NCBI GenBank assembly: GCA_035274845.1 | Contig: DATENU010000021.1 | Span: forward strand, 124,001-188,000 | Direction of reading: 5' to 3' | From: Chthoniobacterales bacterium | GTDB lineage: Bacteria; Verrucomicrobiota; Verrucomicrobiia; Chthoniobacterales; UBA10450 | Length of the DNA stretch: 64,000 bases | In this document: piece by piece, positions 25,924 through 33,687 of the stretch | How the letters are laid out: each line of letters starts with the position of its first letter | Numbering within the stretch: position 1 is the first letter of the stretch | The notes under the pieces: generated by a model | What the model was told of the DNA's origin: nothing | What the model saw: the letters and a program-made list of their open reading frames with translations, nothing else | The model's database searches: none | Program-made: the position numbers and the translations under genes

Positions 25924-28800
25924 CTAATAGACGTAAGCTTCCAGGACGCCGATGCCGATCCCGCCGTTCTTGCCGCGCAGAATAGCCGTGTAGGCGCCCG
26001 GGGGCAGATTGGTCTTCAGGAGCGCTGCTTCCGCATCGTTGGTGGGCTGCAAACCAGTCGCCTGGATCGCTGCCTGGTTTGTTCGCCAATCATCATTCGA
26101 ATCGATGGTGGCGCCATAGCCATCGTGCAATTCCAACATCGGATCGGCGAGGGGATTGGTGATGCCAAAGGCACTCAGGGATGGGCCAATGCCCCGCACA
26201 ACCACGTTGGTCGCACCCGGACCGCCTCCCATGATGAATCCGCCGATCATTACGTCGTTGCCTGTCTGGACGAAGCCGCGGGTGCTGATATTGACCAGCT
26301 TCGAGGCCGGATCCGGGTCAAGGTCGTAGGCCTCCACCACTGCGATGCCGGTGGCGTTATTAGCCCCCCCCACGACCGCCGTGTAAGCGCCGGGATCAAG
26401 CGTCGCAATCAAAGCGGATTCCGCGTTGTTCGATGGAGGAAGGGTCGCGCCGATGTCGATGAACTGGCTCGAAGTCAGGGTTCCGCCGAGGTTGGTGGTC
26501 CGCCAGTTGTCGTTCGTCGCGATGATCTGGCCCGTCCGGTCGTGCAGTTCCAGGTAGGGATCCTGCAACACCCCTGTGAATGGCAGAGAAGGGCCGATGG
26601 CCCGGACAAGGATGGTCTTGGGACTCGGTCCTTGGACGATGAATCCTCCGATCAGGACCTGCTGGCCGGTCCCTACTGGCAGGCGGGTGGAAATGTTCAG
26701 GGCAACACCCGGTGCCGGGATCGTCGAGTAGGATTGGCCGCCGACCGTAAGGGTGTGGGTGGCGTTGGCGGAAGACTGGGCGACGCCAGAGGCGTTTTGC
26801 GCCGTGCCGTCCAGCGTGGGCGTCGCGCCGCTCGAGGCCCAACCAAGGTAGGCCGGGAGCGGTAAAGTCTCGCCGGGTGCGCCCGTGGAAGCCGTCATCT
26901 GCGGCACCATCAGGACGGCGCCAACGGCGGCCGGCCCAGTGAGGGAGGCGTTCGCTATCGGCGCCTTGACCACCGAGCTTCCATCCGAAAAATGCACGGT
27001 CAGTGCATTGATCTCGGGAACGCTTTTCGATCCCAGCGAGTCGATGAAAAAGGCTGACGAATCCGGCGGACTAATCTGATTGGACTTGTACTGCAGCAGG
27101 TTGAACGGCGCCGTGGAGCGGTATCCGTCGTAGATCGTGGCGGGACCGCCCGAGTTGTTGCTGATCACGCTGTTTTGAATGAATCCGGTCGCGTTCCAGT
27201 CGGGAAGACCACCAGCGGCCGGCTGGGCAGTCACCACGAAGGCCGAACCACCGCCCGGATTCGTGAGGTGGTTTTCCACCAAATTGCAGGCGTCGATATT
27301 AAGATTGCCCCCAAAGAGGGTAACGGCGCCGCCCAAAACGCCGGCGGTGTTTTGCGCGAAGGTCGTGTTCAGGATGGTCGCGTCGCAGCCCCAAACAAAT
27401 TCGAAGCCGCCGCCATACTGTGACGCGCTGCAATTCTCCACGATGCAGGATTCCGTATTGAGCGTGGTGAAAGCGGCGGTCAACGCCCCGCCGGTACCGT
27501 TGCCCGCGTCGTCCACGGTCGCGAGATCGGCAAATACGACCCGCTTCAGGGTCGCTCCTGTCCGGTTCTCCGCCTGGGTCCCGTTTGGTTGCACGGTGAT
27601 GCCGAAAGCGGCATGCGTATCACCCCCAAGGAAAATCGCGCCGCCCTGCCGGGCACTGGGAGTTCCGGGACCCTGGCCCCGAAAGAGGCTATCGGTCACC
27701 GTTATCTGCGCCGGGGGGCGATTGAGGGTCCCGCCATTGGTCGTCTGATCCGGATTGTCCGCCGATAGCACACAGAGCGCGCCGCCCAAACTCTCGCCGT
27801 TGGTGGCGCTGCCGAAAGCGCGGTTCGCCTGGAAAACGCAGTTCTTGATGTCCGTGATCGAACGGTAACTCCCAATGGCTCCGCCCTGCTGGGCTGAGTT
27901 GCTCGTGAAGCGGCAATTGTAAATCCGCGCATTTACCTTGTCCTCCATGAAGACCGCGCCGCCGGAGGTGGGATCAGTATTGGTCCCGGTGGCATCCCGC
28001 ACCGCCACGTTATTGAGGAAGAGCGAATTGGAGATCTCCAGGTCCATGACTGGCGTTCCCCACGGACCGACCACGTAGATGGCGCCGCCCACATAACCGG
28101 CCTGATTGTTCTCGAACCGGCAGTTGGCGATCTTGATTGAACAGGAGTTGCCGTGGATCGCTCCCGCGGCGGAGAAATACGAATGGCCGGGGAGATTTGT
28201 CCGGTTCCCGGCAAATCGACAGTCCCGTAGATACACGCGCGAAGCATAGGCGCTGATCGCGCCCGCATAATTCTTGGAGGTGTTGTTGTTGAACACGCAT
28301 CCCTGAAAGGAAACATTCGAGGTGTCGATCCAAAGAGCGCCGCCCCCGGTCACCGGGGGATTGGCGGCGTTGTTCTCGAATACGCATTGAATGAAATTAG
28401 CCTCCACATGGGAGATGCTCACACCACCTCCGTGGAATTCCTCGGTTGAAAGGCCGTTCGTGAAAGTCAGCCGCTCGAAGGTCACCGGCTTGGGAGTCGT
28501 GAAAGTCAGGATGCGGGTGCTGTTGTTGCCCGACAGCAGGACATTGGCTCCGGCCGCGGCCCGGACCGTGAAACTCCTGCTTCCGCCACTGAGGTCCGGG
28601 TAGATCGTCCATCCTCCGTCGGGCGCGGTGTAGGTCCCCCCGACGAGCTCGATAATGCCGCCTTCCGGCACCTCATCCAGCGCCTGCTGCAAGGCTCCGG
28701 CGCTGCTTACCGGGATTATTTGCTGCCCGTCCGCGGGAAAGGGGATCGACCCGGCGGCGGCGCACAGAGCGAGGCAGAGAAATTTTAACGTTTTCGACAT
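25924..28800 (-). CDS. Secreted right-handed beta-helix protein with two C-terminal IGGF repeats
   Basis: 958 residues with a signal peptide (LKFLCLALCAAAGSIPFPA). Residues from about 25 to 600 form a parallel beta-helix of pectate-lyase/Chlam_PMP type, with recurrent FENN, GGAL and GGAIYV turns. No catalytic triad is evident, so adhesion or glycan binding is as likely as lyase activity. The last 260 residues are two tandem modules of about 125-135 residues (NISTR, IGGF, VRAIGPSL, DPYLELHD, NDNW, PGAYTAV, VEAY). The same module pair ends the BNR protein at 39222. ATG 28800 follows an AAGG. It sits inside the glycan block but is flanked by gaps of 70 and 129 bp. Confidence 0.85.
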   Translation of the reverse strand: MSKTLKFLCLALCAAAGSIPFPADGQQIIPVSSAGALQQALDEVPEGGIIELVGGTYTAPDGGWTIYPDLSGGSRSFTVRAAAGANVLLSGNNSTRILTFTTPKPVTFERLTFTNGLSTEEFHGGGVSISHVEANFIQCVFENNAANPPVTGGGALWIDTSNVSFQGCVFNNNTSKNYAGAISAYASRVYLRDCRFAGNRTNLPGHSYFSAAGAIHGNSCSIKIANCRFENNQAGYVGGAIYVVGPWGTPVMDLEISNSLFLNNVAVRDATGTNTDPTSGGAVFMEDKVNARIYNCRFTSNSAQQGGAIGSYRSITDIKNCVFQANRAFGSATNGESLGGALCVLSADNPDQTTNGGTLNRPPAQITVTDSLFRGQGPGTPSARQGGAIFLGGDTHAAFGITVQPNGTQAENRTGATLKRVVFADLATVDDAGNGTGGALTAAFTTLNTESCIVENCSASQYGGGFEFVWGCDATILNTTFAQNTAGVLGGAVTLFGGNLNIDACNLVENHLTNPGGGSAFVVTAQPAAGGLPDWNATGFIQNSVISNNSGGPATIYDGYRSTAPFNLLQYKSNQISPPDSSAFFIDSLGSKSVPEINALTVHFSDGSSVVKAPIANASLTGPAAVGAVLMVPQMTASTGAPGETLPLPAYLGWASSGATPTLDGTAQNASGVAQSSANATHTLTVGGQSYSTIPAPGVALNISTRLPVGTGQQVLIGGFIVQGPSPKTILVRAIGPSLPFTGVLQDPYLELHDRTGQIIATNDNWRTTNLGGTLTSSQFIDIGATLPPSNNAESALIATLDPGAYTAVVGGANNATGIAVVEAYDLDPDPASKLVNISTRGFVQTGNDVMIGGFIMGGGPGATNVVVRGIGPSLSAFGITNPLADPMLELHDGYGATIDSNDDWRTNQAAIQATGLQPTNDAEAALLKTNLPPGAYTAILRGKNGGIGIGVLEAYVY

Positions 28801-28929
28801 AAATAGGCGACCTTTTTGTCGCGTTTTTCGAAGCAATAGTCAAGCCATGGCCCACCGTAGACTGGGCGGCACTGGAATTCCGGAGAGATTTGCCGATTTG
28901 TCCCATCGGCGATCGCTGGAGAGAGGCTA

Positions 28930-29733
28930 TCAGGCCTTTCGCAAGATTAGAACGTCCTGGAAAATTTCCCCCGGTCCGCCGGTCGACCAATAGCCGCGGA
29001 TGTGGCGCTCGAGCCGCAAATTTGCAGAGCGAACCAGTTTCGTTAGCAGGTCGCCATCGAAGGCCACGGCGAAGGTGGGATCATCGCTCTTTTCGGCGAA
29101 GAGTTCGCCGGTTGGGGTCCGGTGCTTGAAACTGAATGCGGCCCGCCCGCCCTCGATTCTCGATGCCGCTTCGGCGTCCAAAACGAATACGGTGACAAAA
29201 GCCCGGCCACCATTTTTCAGCGCATGGTAAATCGAAGTCAGCATTTCCACGGCAGGTGCGAAATCCAAATGGGTGAAGAGAGAAATAGAAATTGCCAGAT
29301 CGATGGATTGCGGAGCGACGGCCTCCGCGAGTTTGGCTATCCCTATTTCGCCGCCTTCCGGGCGCCAGGCGTCGTAAGTGCGGTTACTTTCGTTTGAGAG
29401 CAGGAACTTAAAGCGTGGAAACCGGGGCGTAATGAATTTGCGTCCGAAGTCGATGAGCCCGGGAACAATGTCTATCCCGGTATAGTGACTCTTTGAGTCG
29501 ACGTATTGCGTAAGTGCCGCTGCGATTCGCCCGCATCCGCACCCCACATCCAGGATCGAATCGCCGCCCGGGTTCAGCTCTGCGTATTTTACTATCGCCG
29601 CTACGACTTCTGCCGCGACCAGCTCCGGATCTCCTCCACCGACAACGTCGGACAAGGGATGACCATTGATCTGTTCTGTCTGCATCGCTCGAAAAATATC
29701 GCGAACAGACGCGAGCGAAGGAGATGTTGGCAT
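28930..29733 (-). CDS. SAM-dependent methyltransferase (class I)
   Basis: 267-residue methyltransferase with motif I SILDVGCGCGRIAAAL at about residues 59-74, YTGIDIVPGLIDFG as motif II, and IDLAISISLFTHLD as motif IV. YHALKNGGRAFVTVFVLD is the post-motif strand. The acceptor is unknown, but its place directly after a polyprenyl-type GT2 and a sugar epimerase points to glycan tailoring. AGGA lies 8 nt before the ATG. It is co-oriented and 24 nt from the GT2 stop. Downstream lies a 129-bp gap with a small hairpin (GCCGAT/ATCGGC, 28892-28910). Confidence 0.85.
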   Translation of the reverse strand: MPTSPSLASVRDIFRAMQTEQINGHPLSDVVGGGDPELVAAEVVAAIVKYAELNPGGDSILDVGCGCGRIAAALTQYVDSKSHYTGIDIVPGLIDFGRKFITPRFPRFKFLLSNESNRTYDAWRPEGGEIGIAKLAEAVAPQSIDLAISISLFTHLDFAPAVEMLTSIYHALKNGGRAFVTVFVLDAEAASRIEGGRAAFSFKHRTPTGELFAEKSDDPTFAVAFDGDLLTKLVRSANLRLERHIRGYWSTGGPGEIFQDVLILRKA

Positions 29734-29757
29734 TATTTTTCCTGCGGCGCGCCGTTT

Positions 29758-30606
29758 TTATTTGCTGCCCGGCTTCACGACCGGAATCTCAGGCAGGTCG
29801 AACGGCAGTTTGTCTCCGGTTTCTCGATTTTCCAAAGGAGAAGGCGGCCGCCGGTAATCCCCGACGCTGAAATATTTTTCCAGCCAAATGTAAAGGCAGA
29901 TAAACAAATAGCGGCTTCCCATTTCCTTGATCTTCAATTTGGCGACGCCGCTGCGCCGGTTTCTCCAGGTGATGGGAATAACGGTCCAGGTAAATCCGCG
30001 AACAATGGCTTTGAGAGGCAGCTCAACGGTGATGTTGAAATGTGGCGCAATCAATGGCCGGCAGCCGTCAATAGCTTCCCTGCGATACGCTTTGAAGGCG
30101 TTGGTCGTGTCGTTCAGCCTGATCTGAAAAAGAATCTTCAGAAAGTAATTTGCGAGCCGGTTCAGGAGTAATTTGAACTTCGGATAATCGATTACCCCTC
30201 CTCCGCGGACGAAGCGGCTGCCAAAAACACAATCGTAACCCTTGTTCAGTTCCTTCCAGTAGCGCACGACATCCCGGCAATCGTCGGATTCGTCCGCCAT
30301 CATCATGACAACCGCGTCGCCTTTCATCGAATCGAGGCCTCGAATAACGGCTCGTCCGAACCCATGCGGCCCCGTATTCTGCACTGGCGCCAGGCTCGCG
30401 ATCCGCCCCTGGACTTGCTCAAGAATCGACCAGGTGCTGTCGGTGCTCCCATCGTCGACGACCACGATTTCATGGGGAATTTGATTGAGACGCAACTCCA
30501 CCTCGAGTTTTTCCACGGTCGAAGCGATACATCCTTCTTCGTCGCGTGCCGGAATCACCACTGACAGAAGCTTCAGGTCCGCAGGCACGGAATTTTCGCC
30601 GTTCAT
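29758..30606 (-). CDS. GT2 family glycosyltransferase, dolichol-phosphate-mannose synthase-like
   Basis: 282 residues. LLSVVIPARDEEGCI opens the domain, and VVVDDGSTDST and MMADESDD are the nucleotide-sugar and metal motifs. GSRFVRGGGVIDYP and the NRRSGVAKLKI region are typical of DPM1/undecaprenyl-phosphate sugar transferases. There is no pair of C-terminal transmembrane helices; one amphipathic stretch (YLFICLYIWLEKYF) may touch the membrane. It probably charges polyprenyl phosphate with a sugar that a GT-C enzyme could use, for example the YfhO-like or TMTC-like proteins here (inference). Its ATG overlaps the epimerase stop by 4 nt. Confidence 0.87.
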   Translation of the reverse strand: MNGENSVPADLKLLSVVIPARDEEGCIASTVEKLEVELRLNQIPHEIVVVDDGSTDSTWSILEQVQGRIASLAPVQNTGPHGFGRAVIRGLDSMKGDAVVMMMADESDDCRDVVRYWKELNKGYDCVFGSRFVRGGGVIDYPKFKLLLNRLANYFLKILFQIRLNDTTNAFKAYRREAIDGCRPLIAPHFNITVELPLKAIVRGFTWTVIPITWRNRRSGVAKLKIKEMGSRYLFICLYIWLEKYFSVGDYRRPPSPLENRETGDKLPFDLPEIPVVKPGSK

Positions 30607-31670
30607 AGGACAGCGGACATTTCGAGCCAGCTTGGATTCGCTTCGGCATGACGCGCGATTCCGTCGAGAATTGATTCCAAGGTTGTGGTCGGCTGCCAGT
30701 CCCAGACCCGACTGGCGAGGCTGCAGTCGAGGACCAGCCAGGGAACATCAAAGGCCCGCGCGGCGGCTTCGCTTCCGACTTCGTGGGGGCCAAAGCGGGC
30801 GGCGCACCATTCGCTCAGTTGCGCGAGCGACATGCTATTTTCGGTCCCTCCGGCGAAGTTCACGATGCGCGGTTTGGTCGAGTCGATCGTCGCGAACTGT
30901 TTTTTCAAGACCGAAACCAGATCTCTGGGGTGGAGGCAATCGCGAGTTTGATGGCCGCCGCCGTCGAATCCCAAATACTTCAAAGGAGCACGCTGCTGCC
31001 AGGCATGGATCCAGAAAGAAAAAATTCCCTGGGCGGCGTGCCCGAATTGACCGGCGCCGGCGAGCACGCCGCAGCGGTTGATCCAGACCGGGAAGCCGAA
31101 GGTTTCGCCGTATTCCAAGGCGAGACATTCCGAGGCGAGCTTGCTGCTCCCGTAAAGTGAAATGGGCGCGGCGGTGGAGAAATCTTCCGTCACGCCCCGG
31201 GGGGACATGCCTCGAGGCAGATCGGAAGCGGGAGCGGGCTGAAACGCTTTCTCCTTTACGACCATCGGGATCGCGGCGAGCGCCTTCAGCGAATAAACCC
31301 TGCTCGTGCTTAGCAAAACAAATCCGGCGCCATTTTTTTTGGCCAGCTCGAGCAAATTGACGGTGCCGTTAAGATTATTCTCAACCAACCGGCGGCTGCT
31401 GACTGAACCATCCACTCCCGCCAGCACGCTTGGCTCGGCGGCCGCGTCGATTATCCAGTCGATCCCTTCGACCTGCTCGAGATCGCATGGCAAGCGGACG
31501 TCCGCATGGAAAACTCTGGCGCCGCGCTGCCGCAACCGTTCGACACTCGTTTGGCTTCCGGCCCGGCTGAAATTATCGCACCCGGTAATCTGGACGGCGG
31601 AATCCTCGAGGAGGCTGAGCGCCAGGCTGCTGCCCGCGAATCCGCATATCCCCGAGATAAAAATTTTCAT
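30603..31670 (-). CDS. NAD-dependent sugar-nucleotide epimerase (extended SDR)
   Basis: 355 residues. The NAD loop is GICGFAGSS at residues 7-15, with the acidic end of strand 2 at GCDNFSRAG. The catalytic Ser/Thr and Tyr-Lys are in LLSTSRVYS and LYGSSK. The insert after VYS and the LGFDGGGHQTRDCLHP stretch resemble CDP-paratose/CDP-tyvelose 2-epimerases, so that activity is the best guess, not proven. It is coupled to pyrE upstream and GT2 downstream by ATGA overlaps, so it supplies a nucleotide sugar for this glycan block. Confidence 0.85.
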   Translation of the reverse strand: MKIFISGICGFAGSSLALSLLEDSAVQITGCDNFSRAGSQTSVERLRQRGARVFHADVRLPCDLEQVEGIDWIIDAAAEPSVLAGVDGSVSSRRLVENNLNGTVNLLELAKKNGAGFVLLSTSRVYSLKALAAIPMVVKEKAFQPAPASDLPRGMSPRGVTEDFSTAAPISLYGSSKLASECLALEYGETFGFPVWINRCGVLAGAGQFGHAAQGIFSFWIHAWQQRAPLKYLGFDGGGHQTRDCLHPRDLVSVLKKQFATIDSTKPRIVNFAGGTENSMSLAQLSEWCAARFGPHEVGSEAAARAFDVPWLVLDCSLASRVWDWQPTTTLESILDGIARHAEANPSWLEMSAVL

Positions 31671-32233
31671 TTGCTGCCGGGTTTGATTGCCGGGCTGCCG
31701 GCCAGGTCGGGAGGAAGATCGTCCGCGGCAAAGGTCTCAACATTCATTTCGATGAGACTGACAAACGGACATCCGTAATCGGGGTGGGCGCCGCCGCTGC
31801 GATCGACAATGACTCCGACGCCGGAGACCTTCCCGCCCTTCGCTAGGACGATGTCGATGGTTTCCTGGACCCGGCCGCCGCGGGTGACGACGTCTTCGGC
31901 GACAATGAATTTCTCGCCCGGCGAAATCGTGAAGCCGCGCCGCAAGACCAGCCCGCCCGCTTCTTTTTCGACAAAGATGTGCCGTTTCCCGAGGGCGCGG
32001 CCGACTTCCTGACCGACGATAATCCCGCCCAGCGCCGGTGAGATAACGGCGTCACAATCGATGTCGCGCAATTTGTCCGCCAGCCGCGCGCACACGTCGG
32101 CGGCGATCTCCGTGTGCTGGAGGAGGATGGCGCACTGAAAAAATTGGCGGCTGTGCAGGCCGGAACGCAGGACGAAATGACCGTCGAGAAGCGCCCCGGT
32201 CCGGCGGAAAAGCGCGAGCAGGTCGTCGCTCAT
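31667..32233 (-). CDS. pyrE: Orotate phosphoribosyltransferase
   Basis: Converts orotate and PRPP to OMP in pyrimidine synthesis, 188 residues. The PRPP loop is FIVAEDVVTRGGRV and the N-terminal motif is GHFVLRSGLHSRQFF. ATG 32233 is shared with the ridA stop (TAATG). The open frame to 32788 is antisense-like and rejected. It is coupled by ATGA to the epimerase. A nucleotide-synthesis gene at the head of a glycan block may raise UTP/CTP for sugar activation (inference). pyrF is separate at 13249. Confidence 0.93.
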   Translation of the reverse strand: MSDDLLALFRRTGALLDGHFVLRSGLHSRQFFQCAILLQHTEIAADVCARLADKLRDIDCDAVISPALGGIIVGQEVGRALGKRHIFVEKEAGGLVLRRGFTISPGEKFIVAEDVVTRGGRVQETIDIVLAKGGKVSGVGVIVDRSGGAHPDYGCPFVSLIEMNVETFAADDLPPDLAGSPAIKPGSK

Positions 32234-32652
32234 TAGCCCGACGTATCGCTGACGGTTTTTCCCGTCGCCCCACCTTCGTCGAAGGCGATGGCCTCGATTT
32301 CGACCCGTGCATTTTTCGGCAATGTGGAGACGCCGACCGTCGAGCGCGCCGGCGGATTCTCCGTGAAGTAGGTCGCATAAACCTCGTTCATTTTCTGGAA
32401 GTCGCCGAAGTCGGCCAGGAAAACGGTGGTCTTGACGACATTGGCGAGGGTAAGCCGCTCCGCTTTCAGGATCGCCGTCACGTTGTCGAGCACGCGGCGG
32501 GTTTGCTCCGCAATATCTTCGGAAACGATCTGCCCGCTTTTCGGGTCGAGCGGTACTTGCCCCGCGCAAAAAACCAGAGACCCGGCCCGGACCGCCTGCG
32601 AGTAAGGCCCGATCGCCGCGGGCGCCTCCGTCGTGGAAATGATTTTCTTCAT
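32233..32652 (-). CDS. ridA: RidA family enamine/imine deaminase
   Basis: 139-residue YjgF/YER057c/UK114 protein that hydrolyses reactive 2-aminoacrylate-type enamines; cytoplasmic trimer. GPYSQAVRAG opens the family signature, and PPARSTVGVSTLPKNARVEI carries the conserved Arg103. LVFCAGQVPLDP is another hallmark. It is the first gene of a coupled run ridA-pyrE-epimerase-GT2. The upstream 109-bp gap to the divergent dioxygenase contains a gtcatcccg-type repeat fragment near 32681. Confidence 0.93.
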   Translation of the reverse strand: MKKIISTTEAPAAIGPYSQAVRAGSLVFCAGQVPLDPKSGQIVSEDIAEQTRRVLDNVTAILKAERLTLANVVKTTVFLADFGDFQKMNEVYATYFTENPPARSTVGVSTLPKNARVEIEAIAFDEGGATGKTVSDTSG

Positions 32653-32761
32653 CCGGCAAGCCTAGCGGGAAAAAGCGGGCTGTCATCCCGCGGCTGGCGG
32701 AGCGGGCCGAGGGCCTCGCAAATGGGAGTGGCGTTTGCGCTCGATTACTTTTCGCGTGCGA

Positions 32762-33601
32762 ATGGGGTCGATATCGCCGAGTCATCAACCAGCGTTGAAC
32801 ACGAACCCAATCGATCCCTCCTCCGTGGCTGCGGATTTGGAACGCGACGGCTTCGCCGTCATCAATTTCCCGGAATCAAACCTCGATCGGATGGCGGAAG
32901 ATATCTGGCAATCATTGCAGCCCTTTTACAAATGGGACGATTACCGGGCCGGAAAGACGGAGGGATTGCGCGTGGGGGACACTTGGAAGTGGAAGAAAAA
33001 CGTGCGCAGCATCGCGACAAATCCGGTCATTATCGAGTTGCTGAGCAAGCTCTACGAGCGGCGCGCTTTCGCCTTTCAAACTCTGAACTTTGCGGTCGGG
33101 ACTCAACAGCATGTCCATGCCGACCTGGTTCATTTCTGCGCGCATCCGCCGCACTTCATGTGTGGAGTCTGGCTGGCCCTCGAAGATGTCACGCGCGCAG
33201 CCGGTCCGCTGATTTATTATCCCGGTTCACACAAGTGGCCGGTGATCTTGCCAGAGACCATCAACATGCCGCGCGCTTCCGCGGATAATCCCTATGAACA
33301 TTATCATCTCCTTGAGAAAGCATGGGAGGCCGAGATCGAAGCGCGAGGCGCCACCCCCGTCGCCTTCCTTGCGAAGAAAGGACAAGCCCTGATTTGGGAC
33401 GCAAACCTCTGGCATGGTGGCGCTCCGCAGACCGACCGCTCGCTTACCCGTCACAGCCAGGTTACGCACTATTTCTTCGACGGTTGCTCGTATTGGTCCC
33501 CCTTGACCGGAGAAGAGAAGCACCCGGTGGCGATCGAGCCGCCGCCAGCGAAGGCAAAGCCACAGCCGCGTCGTCGAAAGTTCGCCTGGTTTGGCCGGTA
33601 A
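32762..33601 (+). CDS. Phytanoyl-CoA dioxygenase (PhyH) family protein
   Basis: Predicted Fe(II)/2-oxoglutarate-dependent oxygenase of 279 residues. The metal facial triad is visible as His-x-Asp in HVHADLVHF and the distal His in NLWHGGAP, with an Arg a few residues later (RHSQVTHYFF) for 2-oxoglutarate. LERDGFAVINFPE is the typical N-terminal strand. ATG 32762 is chosen, and an upstream TTG at 32735 is possible. Basic Pro/Lys residues end the protein. The substrate is unknown. Bacterial PhyH proteins often hydroxylate lipids or secondary metabolites. It stands alone between ridA and secA. Confidence 0.87.
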   Translation: MGSISPSHQPALNTNPIDPSSVAADLERDGFAVINFPESNLDRMAEDIWQSLQPFYKWDDYRAGKTEGLRVGDTWKWKKNVRSIATNPVIIELLSKLYERRAFAFQTLNFAVGTQQHVHADLVHFCAHPPHFMCGVWLALEDVTRAAGPLIYYPGSHKWPVILPETINMPRASADNPYEHYHLLEKAWEAEIEARGATPVAFLAKKGQALIWDANLWHGGAPQTDRSLTRHSQVTHYFFDGCSYWSPLTGEEKHPVAIEPPPAKAKPQPRRRKFAWFGR

Positions 33602-33687
33602 TGCCTCGGGAATAATCGCCTTCGGCGCCCGGCGGGCGGTTCACCGTGGTTGTTTCTCACCGAAATCCGTCAATATTACTCTTTCCC

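Noticed and set aside
29745-29763. CGGCGCGCCG followed by T-rich sequence as a terminator
   Set aside because: The T-tract is on the plus strand, where no gene ends. On the minus strand the genes are co-oriented, and the site lies right before a ribosome-binding site.
18277-32652. Genomic island or mobile glycan cluster
   Set aside because: No integrase, transposase, tRNA junction or direct repeat borders it, and housekeeping genes (pyrE, ridA) are coupled to it.
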